A DNA stretch of 64,000 bases. Origin: Longimicrobiales bacterium. Its GTDB lineage: Bacteria > Gemmatimonadota > Gemmatimonadetes > Longimicrobiales > Gaopeijiaceae. The translations under genes were made by a program, and so were the position numbers. The notes beneath the pieces are model-generated. The model made no database searches, was not told the origin of the DNA, and saw only the letters and a list, made by a program, of their open reading frames with translations. Each line of letters begins with the position of its first letter. The first letter of the stretch is position 1. This document shows, piece by piece, positions 1-7,453 of the stretch. The stretch is from contig OX639991.1 of the NCBI GenBank assembly GCA_951828585.1, forward strand, positions 1,830,576-1,894,575, in the 5' to 3' direction.

Positions 1-795
1 CGCCCCCAGCACGACACGCTTCGGCAACGGCGTGCGAGTGCTTCCGAGCATCAGGTCGCGTCCCAGATTCTGCACCGTGAGCGCCGCCGACACCGGCCCG
101 ATCCCCCGCGCCACGCCAACATCGACCGCGACCGTCCGAGCGCGTCCCCCCGCCACGCTTTGCCCCACCACCTTGGCCGCCGCCCCCACGTCGAACCCGA
201 AGATTTCGCGCGCGTAACCCACCGTGCCCACGAATTCGGTGGCGCCCCGCCATGACCGCCCGGCCGCGACCGCGCGGTCGGACCCGTCGTGATCGCCTCC
301 GGCGCCGTAGTCGAAGACCGCCAGACCCGCCGCGACCGTGCCTCCCAGCCACGCTCCGCTCGCGCCCAGCACCATGTGGATGGCGTCGTGGTGGGCGCGG
401 TGTGAATCGTCGTCGTCGCTGGCGTACCCCTGCCAGCCGTGTTCCCGGGATTCGTGGTCGCGGTCGTCCCGGTCGTCGTCGCCATCGCCCCGGTAGGAGC
501 CCCCGAGGGAGAGGTCGAAGCCCTGGCCGGAGATCAGCGCGGGGTGGTGGAAGACGGCGTGGGCCCCGCTGCCGATCCAGAATGCGCCCCCGAGCGCCAG
601 AGCCCTCGTGCTCGCGAGGAGTTCGAGGATAGGGGGGCCGGTTGGGTGGTCGCGTTCGCGCTCCTGCGCCGGCAGGGCAATAGCGCCGCATGAGGACGCC
701 AGCACGATCCACGCCAATGCGGGCAACACCGGCCGCGTCAGCAGCGAGAGGAGATGGCCGCGGTTCCGGGGGAGAGTTATTGCGTTGGGGAGCAC
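1..795 (-). CDS. PorV/PorQ-like outer-membrane beta-barrel protein, C-terminus cut by window edge
   Basis: Reading the minus strand from a GTG at 795 gives 265 codons that stay open to the window edge, so the C-terminus is missing. A basic N-terminus and a hydrophobic stretch ending ALPAQE look like a signal peptide. The following STRALALGGAF is typical of PorV/PorQ (UPF0164-type) barrels, which in Bacteroidota serve type IX secretion. A His/Asp-rich loop (residues about 85-110) precedes alternating barrel-like strands. No ATG or clear ribosome site was found, so the start is uncertain. Family assignment is by motif only. The PorX homologue at 43 kb makes a Por-type role plausible. Confidence 0.6.
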   Translation of the reverse strand, partial: MLPNAITLPRNRGHLLSLLTRPVLPALAWIVLASSCGAIALPAQERERDHPTGPPILELLASTRALALGGAFWIGSGAHAVFHHPALISGQGFDLSLGGSYRGDGDDDRDDRDHESREHGWQGYASDDDDSHRAHHDAIHMVLGASGAWLGGTVAAGLAVFDYGAGGDHDGSDRAVAAGRSWRGATEFVGTVGYAREIFGFDVGAAAKVVGQSVAGGRARTVAVDVGVARGIGPVSAALTVQNLGRDLMLGSTRTPLPKRVVLGA

Positions 796-832
796 GCTTG
801 TTCGTCTCGGCGGGTGAGGCGCCCGGGCAGAT

Positions 833-1132
833 CTACTCCAGTTCGGTCTGGACAACCACCCGCTTCATCCCCGCCTCGACCAGTGCCTTCTGCACCTCGT
901 TGACCGTTCTGTAGGCGACTTCGGGATCCACCTCAACGCTCACCACGCGCGTGGCCTCGATCTCTTGGAGGGCTTCACCCAGTTCGGCGGTCGTCATTTC
1001 CACGTCGTCCAGGAGGACTGTGCCGTCGTCCTGGATCGAGACCGTGACGGGGCCGTTGTCCTCGTCGGGAGGTGGGGCGTCGCAGGCGCTCACAGTTGCG
1101 AAAATCGCCAGGGTCAGCAGTGCTCTCATCAT
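833..1132 (-). CDS. ExbD/TolR-like periplasmic domain carried as a lipoprotein
   Basis: 99 residues. The N-terminus (MMRALLTLAIF, then VSAC) is a lipoprotein signal with the lipid-attachment Cys near residue 17. The rest (VTVSIQDDGTVLLDD, a helix, VVSVEVDPEVAYRTVNEV, a helix, KRVVVQTELE) follows the beta-alpha pattern of the ExbD/TolR periplasmic domain. Normal ExbD/TolR has an N-terminal transmembrane helix with a conserved Asp that couples to the proton motive force. Here a lipid anchor seems to replace it. GGAG lies six bases before the chosen ATG; an ATG at 1141 is an alternative. The neighbour downstream is the PorV-like barrel gene, about 40 bases away. Confidence 0.65.
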   Translation of the reverse strand: MMRALLTLAIFATVSACDAPPPDEDNGPVTVSIQDDGTVLLDDVEMTTAELGEALQEIEATRVVSVEVDPEVAYRTVNEVQKALVEAGMKRVVVQTELE

Positions 1133-1313
1133 GTTCTCCATGTGGGGGGCCGAATCGGGCCCGGTGCGGTGCAGGTCCATTGTGGGCCGGACTACCAATG
1201 CCGGTCAACTGTGATACCCGCCAGTCACGGCCAGGTTGCGAAAGCAGCCCAGGGGCCCGCGCGAGCGTCTGCAGATTTCCTGCGCAGGCTGCCGGGAGCA
1301 AGTGTGGCCCGCT

Positions 1314-1532
1314 TCACGGCGCTAATTCCCCCGTTTCCATCCCCAAACTCCTCCGGCACCCGGAGCACCGCACCACCACCCGGTCACGCACGTAGGAAAC
1401 GTCGTCCCTGGGCGCGGTGTGGATGACCGCGCAGGAGGCGCCGCACCGCGGACACCTCGGGTTCGGCGTGCCCCGGGCCAGCTCCTGCGACAGGATTCGC
1501 CGCTCACGGGCGTTGTAGGCTATTGTGTCCAT
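1314..1532 (-). CDS. Small zinc-ribbon protein
   Basis: 72 residues with two CxxC knuckles (CPRCGAS and CSGCRRS) about 25 residues apart, the layout of a zinc-ribbon fold. The N-terminal third is helical and charged. No signal peptide or membrane segment is seen, so it is probably cytoplasmic. The reading frame stays open upstream, but only the part from the ATG at 1532 looks protein-like. Function unknown; a nucleic-acid or protein-binding role would be a guess. Confidence 0.55.
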   Translation of the reverse strand: MDTIAYNARERRILSQELARGTPNPRCPRCGASCAVIHTAPRDDVSYVRDRVVVRCSGCRRSLGMETGELAP

Positions 1533-1690
1533 CCTGGAGTCAGGAGCCCGGAGAAGGAATCCCCCCCGGCACTCCTGGATGCCCCGGGGCCAACGGCGCC
1601 ATCGTTTCGGGTGTCCTTGCGGGTTGGGTAGCGGTGATGCCGGGGGGAAGAGGATCAGAGTACGGAGACCAACACGAGGCTTACAGATAG

Positions 1691-4099
1691 ATGATCGTAT
1701 TGTTGGCGGCAATGACGGCCGCGGTCGGGCAGGAAGTGGTAGTCGGAGAGAACGATTCTGGAACGGATGGGACGGACGCCGCGTCGGCCGTGGTCGTCTA
1801 CGACGGCAGCGCGGGGCAGCTCGAAGTCCCCGGCCCCATGGTGGCCGAAGCCGATATCTCGATCGACGGCGAGATCACCGAGGCCGCATGGGCGAACGCC
1901 CCGGTCCTGACCGGCTTCACCCAGTTCGACCCGGTCGAAGGCGTCCCCGCCACGCAGCGCACCGAAGCGCGGGTGCTCCTCACCGACGACGCCATCTACT
2001 TCGCCATAACCGCCTGGGACGACGTGGAGGACGGAATCCGGGCCACCCTCGGCGACCGCGACTCCTTCGCCCGTTCGGACGACTATGTGCGCATCATCCT
2101 CGACACCTTCAACGACCACCGGCGCGGCTACGTCATCATGGTCAACCCGCTTGGGGTCCAGCAGGACGGGCTGTGGGTGGTGGGGGGAGGCGGCGAGCGC
2201 CGCCGCAGGTGGGGTCCGCCGATCGACTGGAATCCGGACTTCGTGTGGGATTCGAGCGGCCGCATCTTCGACGGGGGATACACGGTCGAGGTGAAGGTGC
2301 CCTTCAAGAGCATCCGCTTCCGCAAGACGCCGGTGCAGGACTGGGGACTGCAGATCCACCGCCGCATCGCGCGCAACGGGTACGGTGAATCGTGGGCGCC
2401 AGTGACCGCCGACGTGGCCAACGAGATGGAGCAGTTCGGCACGCTCACCGGGCTCCAGGACCTGAACCCGGGACTGTTCCTCGAGGTCAACCCGGTCCAG
2501 ACGTTCAGCAAGCAGGGCGCGTACGACCCCGGCGCGGATGCGTTCCAGCGCCAGGGGATCGATGGGGACTTCGGGCTCAACCTCACCTACGGCATCACCT
2601 CCAACCTGACCCTCGACGGGACCTACAACCCCGACTTCTCCCAGGTCGAGGCCGACGCGGGCCAGATCGCCGTCAACGAGCGCTTCGCCCTCTTCCTGCG
2701 CGAGAAGCGCCCGTTCTTCCTGGAAGGCACGGAGATCTTCCAGCTTCCGCAACAGCTCGTCTACACGCGCTCGATCGTCAATCCGATCGTGGGGACCAAG
2801 CTGCAGGGAAAGATCGGTTCCTTCAACGCCGGATACCTGGGCGCCCTGGACGAAGTCGACGATCCGGACCAGCCGGGAGAGAACACGCACGCGGTGGTGA
2901 ATCTCTTCCGCCTGCGGCGTGACCTGGGAAGCACCTCCAACGTCGGCATGGTGTACACGGACAGGGCCTTCAACCGCAATCGCTTCAACCGGGTGCTGGG
3001 GGCGGACGGACGCTTCCAGCTGCACCAGCGGTACACGGTCACCCTCCTGGCAGCCGGGAGCCGCGCGGCCCACGGCAGCCCCGAATCCGTCCACGGCGGA
3101 CTCCTGTCGGCACAGCTGGAGCGGTCGGGCCGCAACCTCCAGTTTGAGATCAGCGGCCACGACATCAGCAATGACTTCGAGGCCGGCAGCGGCTTCCTGA
3201 GGCGCACCGGCATCGCCCGGCTGCAGTCGCGGGCGAGCTACAACTTCCGTGGCCGGCCCGGCGACCTGATCGAGAGTTGGGGCCTGAGCCTGGAAACCGA
3301 AGCGTTGTGGACCCACGACGACTTCTGGGCCAGACAGCGGGCCCAGGAGGCCAGTGTACGGCTTGGGGGCAGCGTCTCCTTCCGCGGCAACATCACGGTC
3401 TTCGGCAACTACTCGCACTCGTATTACCGCTTCGAGCGCGACAGCTACTATAACCTCGTCTCCACGAGTGCCGGGGGCGTCAAGCAGGCCTTCTTCCCCG
3501 ACCAGTCGCTCTTCCAGGGTCTGAGCTCGGGCACGGTCTTCTTCTGGATCAATTCCTTCGACCGCGTGCGCGGGAATGTGCGGCTGACGCGGTCCGAGTC
3601 GCCTCTTTTCGACTTCATCAGCGACGCTCCGGTGGACGTGGCTGATTCGTGGTCCGGCGACGCCAGCCTGAACCTCTTTCCCACAACCAATCTCAGCGGT
3701 GAGCTGGGCGTCCGGCACACGAGCCTCTTCCGGCAGCGCGACGGGTCCCTCTACTCGCGGGCCACGATTCCGCGGGTCCGGGCGCAGTACCAGTTCAATC
3801 GTGCGCTGTACCTGCGGGCGATCGTGGAGTACGGAAGCCAGAGGCGGGGCTCCTTGCTTACACCCACCGGGGGGAGCCAGGTTGCATATTGTTCGGACGG
3901 GTCGTGCTTCGACCTGCAGGGGTCGGAGTCCAACGATTTCTCGTTCGAGACGCTGCTGAGCTACGAACCGACCCCGGGGACGGTCTTCTTCATGGGGTAC
4001 ACGCGCCGCATGGAAGACATGGAGGCCTTCCGCTTCCGGGATGTCCGTCCGGAGGCCGAGGGACTGTTCGTGAAACTATCCTACCGGTTCCGGGGGTAG
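1691..4099 (+). CDS. DUF5916 outer-membrane protein with N-terminal carbohydrate-binding-like domain
   Basis: 802 residues. An in-frame TAG directly precedes the ATG, fixing the earliest start. After a short signal peptide comes a CBM9-like beta-sandwich (about residues 50-230, with ISIDGEITEAAW and AIYFAITAWD). Next is the DUF5916 barrel with its hallmark FLREKRPFFLEG near residue 340. It ends in LSYRFRG, as expected of an outer-membrane strand. The family is widespread in Bacteroidota and Gemmatimonadota; its substrate is unknown, with polysaccharide binding or uptake suspected. A small membrane-protein gene follows 42 bases downstream. Confidence 0.85.
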   Translation: MIVLLAAMTAAVGQEVVVGENDSGTDGTDAASAVVVYDGSAGQLEVPGPMVAEADISIDGEITEAAWANAPVLTGFTQFDPVEGVPATQRTEARVLLTDDAIYFAITAWDDVEDGIRATLGDRDSFARSDDYVRIILDTFNDHRRGYVIMVNPLGVQQDGLWVVGGGGERRRRWGPPIDWNPDFVWDSSGRIFDGGYTVEVKVPFKSIRFRKTPVQDWGLQIHRRIARNGYGESWAPVTADVANEMEQFGTLTGLQDLNPGLFLEVNPVQTFSKQGAYDPGADAFQRQGIDGDFGLNLTYGITSNLTLDGTYNPDFSQVEADAGQIAVNERFALFLREKRPFFLEGTEIFQLPQQLVYTRSIVNPIVGTKLQGKIGSFNAGYLGALDEVDDPDQPGENTHAVVNLFRLRRDLGSTSNVGMVYTDRAFNRNRFNRVLGADGRFQLHQRYTVTLLAAGSRAAHGSPESVHGGLLSAQLERSGRNLQFEISGHDISNDFEAGSGFLRRTGIARLQSRASYNFRGRPGDLIESWGLSLETEALWTHDDFWARQRAQEASVRLGGSVSFRGNITVFGNYSHSYYRFERDSYYNLVSTSAGGVKQAFFPDQSLFQGLSSGTVFFWINSFDRVRGNVRLTRSESPLFDFISDAPVDVADSWSGDASLNLFPTTNLSGELGVRHTSLFRQRDGSLYSRATIPRVRAQYQFNRALYLRAIVEYGSQRRGSLLTPTGGSQVAYCSDGSCFDLQGSESNDFSFETLLSYEPTPGTVFFMGYTRRMEDMEAFRFRDVRPEAEGLFVKLSYRFRG

Positions 4100-4141
4100 G
4101 GTAGGGAACGATTCCTGGAACCAGAACAAGGAGATGATGGA

Positions 4142-4345
4142 ATGACGATAAGAGCCGTCGGCGCGGTTGCTGCCACCGGTGTGGTGAGTTTGATTCTGCT
4201 GAAGCTGCTCGCGGCCATCACGGCGCCGCTTGTCGGCATGTTCTTCAGTTTCATGGTGCTGGCCTTCAAGGTCGGGTTGGCGATCGGAGTGGTGTACTTC
4301 CTGTACCGGATGTTCCGGCGGCGGCAGGAGGAGATCGTCGCGTAG
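4142..4345 (+). CDS. Small two-helix membrane protein
   Basis: 67 residues. A good ribosome site (GGAGATGATGG) sits just before the ATG. Two hydrophobic segments (about residues 5-25 and 32-57) are followed by a basic cytoplasmic tail (YRMFRRRQEE). Not recognised. It may be co-transcribed with the DUF5916 gene. It is convergent with the DEAD-like gene, whose stop lies 45 bases away. Confidence 0.6.
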   Translation: MTIRAVGAVAATGVVSLILLKLLAAITAPLVGMFFSFMVLAFKVGLAIGVVYFLYRMFRRRQEEIVA

Positions 4346-4389
4346 GTGTGGTCCGGCTGTCGGGGGACTGCACCCGGCGCTGAACCCTA

Positions 4390-6156
4390 CTACTTCCCCC
4401 GCGGTCGCGAGGGTTTTCCGCCCGGCGGCCATCCCTTTCCACCCGGGCGTCCGGGCTTCCGGCCACCGGGTGACCGCTCTTTGCCGCCCGGCCGCCGTTC
4501 CTTGCTTCCTGGCCGCCGTTCTTTGCTTCCCGGGCGCCGGGGCTTCCGTCCCGAATGCCCTTCCCGGCCACCCGGCCGCCGGTCCCTGCCACTCGGCTGC
4601 CACTCCTTCCCTCCCGGCCGCCGCTCCTTCGCGCGGTCGTAGTCCACGCGCAGGCTGCGCCCCCCCAGCGTGACACCGTTCATCGCCGAGATCACCTTCT
4701 TCGCGTCGCTTTCGCGCACCTCGATCAGGGAATGGCTCTCGCGCACGTCGATGCGCCCCACCCTCTTGCCGGGAACGCCCGATTCGTTGGTCAGCGCGCC
4801 TAGCAGGTCGCCCGGGCCGAGGTCGTCGCGCTTGCCCGCGGTTACGAAGAGGCGGGTCCAGCTCTCGGGCGCGGAGGCGTTGGCCGCGCCGACCGCGGGA
4901 GCCTCCTTCTTCGCGCCCCTGCGATCGAGGAGCATGAGGGCCGCGGCCGCGACTTCCGCCGCAGAGAAGCGGTCCAGCAGCGACTCGACGAGCAGGTAGT
5001 AGGGGGCCATCTCGGGGGCGCGGACCGCTTCGTGAAGGTCGTCGATGCGGGCGTCGAGGGTGGCCGAGACGCGGGGAGGACGGGTGGGGCGGACGCGTTT
5101 GAGGCGCAGGCCGGCGTCGGCGGCGACCTCCTTGAGGTGGCCGGTTTCGCGCACCGCGGCGAGGGCCCAGGCGGGTCCGCCGACCGTGTGGCGAAGGGTC
5201 GCGGCGGCGCTTCCCGTGGGGACCGAGCAGGAAAGCGTTGCGACGGTCTCGGGCTCGTCCATGGCGTCGAGGGCCTCGCGGGCGGCCTCGTCCTCGCCGG
5301 GGGAGAGCCAGACGGGGACGGTCTCGTCGCCGGGGGGCCCGGAGCCGTAGCCGTGCATGGCAAGAAAGTCCCCCAGGTCCGCCGCCTGGTCCGCCGACGA
5401 GACAAAGATCAGCACGTGGCGGATGGGATCTTCCAGCAGCGTGGCGGTGAGCGCCAGCGCCGACTCCCAGCGGTCCCCCTCGAGCACGATGAGGTTGAGT
5501 TCGCGGGAGGACTCGTCGGTCGATGGCTTTTTCTTGCGGGGTTTTCCCGCGGATTGACGCGGCCCGGCCGGAACGGTGGCGGCCCGGTGCGTGAAGCGTT
5601 GGGCGAGCGAGCGCAGCGGGAGGCCGAAGGGAAGGCCGCAGAAGATGCGCTGGCACTCCTTGGGCAAGCCCGTCAGTAAAGCCTCGAGGTGATCGGCGGG
5701 GACGCCCTTGACCACACCGTCGCCGTCGTGCAGGACGAGTGCCTGGACGTGCGTGACGTCAATGGACCGGTCGTACAGCGCCTGCACGCGGTCGGCTGGG
5801 ACGAAGAGGAAGTCGGCGCGTTCGGGGAGCAGCCAGTTTTCGGCCAGCGCGGCCGCACGCGCTCCGGAGGCCTCGCAGAGGCGCGCGAAGGACCTTGCAA
5901 GTTCGGTGGCTTGGCGCTGCCCCGCGCAGAGGACCAGGCAGACGGGCGCGCCATGGCCCCCCTTGAGCCGGTCCAGCAGGGGTGCGCCGTAGCCGACGAG
6001 GGTGCCGCTGCCCGGCCCGGCCCGGCCCATGAGGTCGTTGCCGCGCGCGATGACGGGGATCGCCGCCGCCTGGAAGGGGGTGGGCGTCTCGATGCCCTCG
6101 GCCGCGAGTGCTGCGACGGTTTCGGGGCCGAGGGGAAGGTCTTCGAAGGATGTCAT
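4390..6156 (-). CDS. DEAD-box-like pseudo-helicase with DbpA-type RNA-binding domain and basic repeat tail
   Basis: 588 residues with the layout of a DEAD-box RNA helicase: a Q-motif-like TPTPFQ near residue 26, two RecA-like domains, a DbpA/CsdA-type RNA-binding domain at about residues 435-510 (RLFVTAG, then VGRIDVRESHSLIEV), and a tail of RRPGGKE-type repeats. The catalytic motifs are lost. Motif I reads AGPGSGTL, with Thr in place of the essential Lys. Motif II reads HDGD where DEAD is expected. PTREL, SAT and HRxGRxxR are not recognisable. It probably binds RNA without hydrolysing ATP. A complete DEAD-box helicase lies at 13.3 kb. Confidence 0.8.
   Translation of the reverse strand: MTSFEDLPLGPETVAALAAEGIETPTPFQAAAIPVIARGNDLMGRAGPGSGTLVGYGAPLLDRLKGGHGAPVCLVLCAGQRQATELARSFARLCEASGARAAALAENWLLPERADFLFVPADRVQALYDRSIDVTHVQALVLHDGDGVVKGVPADHLEALLTGLPKECQRIFCGLPFGLPLRSLAQRFTHRAATVPAGPRQSAGKPRKKKPSTDESSRELNLIVLEGDRWESALALTATLLEDPIRHVLIFVSSADQAADLGDFLAMHGYGSGPPGDETVPVWLSPGEDEAAREALDAMDEPETVATLSCSVPTGSAAATLRHTVGGPAWALAAVRETGHLKEVAADAGLRLKRVRPTRPPRVSATLDARIDDLHEAVRAPEMAPYYLLVESLLDRFSAAEVAAAALMLLDRRGAKKEAPAVGAANASAPESWTRLFVTAGKRDDLGPGDLLGALTNESGVPGKRVGRIDVRESHSLIEVRESDAKKVISAMNGVTLGGRSLRVDYDRAKERRPGGKEWQPSGRDRRPGGREGHSGRKPRRPGSKERRPGSKERRPGGKERSPGGRKPGRPGGKGWPPGGKPSRPRGK
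4400..4640. repeat. Degenerate short tandem repeats coding the basic tail of the pseudo-helicase
   Basis: Units of about 18-24 bases based on GGCCGCCGTTCCTTGCTTCC recur across this stretch. On the minus strand they encode RPGGKE- or RPGSKE-like units. The tail is Arg/Lys/Gly/Pro-rich and likely disordered, like RGG-type tails that bind RNA. Confidence 0.65.
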
Positions 6157-6173
6157 CGGCGGGGGTCAGCAGT

Positions 6174-6290
6174 CCGTGGATAGAGCCGCCCGAGCACCGA
6201 GAGCGGTGAGGCGCCGGGCTGGCAAGGCGCGACGAAGGGCGAATAGCACCGCTATTCGTCCGAGGAGCAACGCAGAGCGGAGCCGCGAAC
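6174..6290 (+). repeat. Dispersed GC-rich repeat, copy A
   Basis: Runs from CCGTGGAT through a GAGCACCG..GCGGTGAGGCGCCGGG arm to a core at 6251-6282 containing GCTATTCGTCCGAGGAGC. By eye the core matches 29 of 32 bases with the reverse complement of 38306-38337. The first arm matches about 80 percent with the reverse complement of 49261-49318. It is intergenic, upstream of the pseudo-helicase, and no reading frame is evident. Confidence 0.65.
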
Positions 6291-6311
6291 GGGCGACAAG
6301 TATAGTACACA

Positions 6312-6324
6312 TTACAATCTGTAA
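6312..6324. promoter_or_regulatory. Perfect TTACA-N3-TGTAA palindrome in an AT-rich patch
   Basis: TTACAATCTGTAA is a perfect dyad with a 3-base centre, within an AT-rich stretch (6298-6346) of otherwise GC-rich DNA. A near-identical dyad lies at 21426-21438. It is an operator-like site upstream of the minus-strand gene starting at 6156. TACA/TGTA dyads are known for BlaI/MecI-type repressors, but the spacing differs and no such regulator is seen here. Confidence 0.4.
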
Positions 6325-6346
6325 GGTATAGTTTACTGTGTGACTA

Positions 6347-6388
6347 ATTCGAGCGAAGCGTCCAGCGCGGATGCATCGCCGCTCGAAT
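6347..6388. terminator. Nine-base hairpin downstream of the 6422-6724 gene
   Basis: ATTCGAGCG (6347-6355) pairs with CGCTCGAAT (6380-6388) around a 24-base loop. It lies just past the stop codon of the minus-strand gene. There is no clear U-tract, so termination is only suggested. Confidence 0.3.
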
Positions 6389-6421
6389 GCCGGGGGGATT
6401 CTGTCCACGGGCTGCGTAGTC

Positions 6422-6724
6422 CTAGTCGGGATCGCCGGAGCCGGGGCCGCCGGCGTCGCCGTACTCGTAGGGGAGATGGTTGAGAAAGCGCTGGATCTCG
6501 TAGTCCATGCGCGATGTGCGGAGCCGGTCGGTGCGCGCCGTGACGTCCGTAAACGGGCCGTGCCGGTGGACGGAGAGGACCACCGTGCCCTCGTCGCCGG
6601 TGTAGGTGGCGCCATGGGAAGACTGCTTCGACCTGCTGAGGCCGATGTAGACCGGGAGGAGTTCCTCGGCCCGTGCCAGGACCTCCGCCGGAGCGAGCGC
6701 CGTCTTGCGTTCGTATCCCGCCAT
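6422..6724 (-). CDS. Conserved-looking hypothetical protein
   Basis: 100 residues, soluble, with no signal peptide. A GAGGAG ribosome site lies upstream of the ATG. The N-terminus looks helical (PAEVLARAEELLPVYIG). A strand-rich middle (GTVVLSVHRHGPFTDVTARTD) is followed by an acidic, Gly/Pro-rich tail. The start is 9 bases after the stop of the DsbA-family gene, so the two are probably co-transcribed. Not recognised. Confidence 0.6.
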   Translation of the reverse strand: MAGYERKTALAPAEVLARAEELLPVYIGLSRSKQSSHGATYTGDEGTVVLSVHRHGPFTDVTARTDRLRTSRMDYEIQRFLNHLPYEYGDAGGPGSGDPD

Positions 6725-6733
6725 TTTTTCCGT

Positions 6734-7336
6734 CTACTCCTCTTTTGCTGCTTCGAGTTCGTTCCTGATCCACCGTGTCCACCGCGCGATTTCGGCCGCC
6801 GTGGCCAGGCCTTCCAGGCGACGGTCGCCCGCAACGAGGGCCGGGACCACCGAAATCCCGTGCTCCCGGGCCGCCTCCCGCTGCTCCAGGACGACACGGG
6901 TGAAGCGGTCCACGTCCAGCACGGCCTTGGCCTCGGTGCGGTCCAGTCCGGCGCGGTGCGCGATGTCAACCAGCAAATCTATCCGCCCGATGTCGGTTCG
7001 GTCGACGAAGTGGGCCTCGAACAATGCGCGCCGGACGGCGTGGTAACAATCCCCCTCGCGGGCGAACTCGGCCAGTTCGTGGGCCTTGCGGGTCCACGGC
7101 ACGAGCTGCGGAGTATGCATTGGGACGCCGATTTCGCGGGCGCATTCGACAGCCTGGGCCTGGTAGGCGGACCAGTCGGCAGAGGTGGGATCGATCAGCG
7201 GGCGGGGGGGAGGCCGGAGCTCGAAACCCCGCCATTCGACCGCGTCCGCCGCACCCGCCTCATCGATCAGGTGTGCGGCGAGGCGTGAACCGGGATCGGT
7301 TAGATCGAAGTAGAAGGCGGGGGCTCGCTTCGGCAT
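6734..7336 (-). CDS. DsbA-family oxidoreductase / 2-hydroxychromene-2-carboxylate isomerase-like
   Basis: 200 residues with a FrnE/HCCA-isomerase layout of the DsbA superfamily: an N-terminal FYFDLTDPGSR strand-turn where DsbA carries CxxC, the helical insertion (TRKAHELAEFARE, RALFEAHFVDRTDIG), and the cis-Pro loop SVVPALV. There is no CxxC, so it is probably a glutathione-dependent isomerase-like or non-redox member and not a disulfide oxidant. No signal peptide. The ATG at 7336 is chosen because the family N-terminus begins there. Divergent from the aminotransferase gene. Confidence 0.7.
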   Translation of the reverse strand: MPKRAPAFYFDLTDPGSRLAAHLIDEAGAADAVEWRGFELRPPPRPLIDPTSADWSAYQAQAVECAREIGVPMHTPQLVPWTRKAHELAEFAREGDCYHAVRRALFEAHFVDRTDIGRIDLLVDIAHRAGLDRTEAKAVLDVDRFTRVVLEQREAAREHGISVVPALVAGDRRLEGLATAAEIARWTRWIRNELEAAKEE

Positions 7337-7453
7337 GGTCGCAATGGTCGGGGCGGCTGGCAGGGTTGCCAAAGATACCTCCGCGAACCGATTGTGCGAC
7401 GGCTCCGCCGAAAGCAGCAACCCTTTGAGTCCCCAAACGAGCCCCACCAACCT

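Noticed and set aside
1655-3718. 687-codon open frame opposite the DUF5916 gene
   Set aside because: Antisense frame produced by GC-rich third codon positions; the + strand protein has clear family motifs and a signal peptide.
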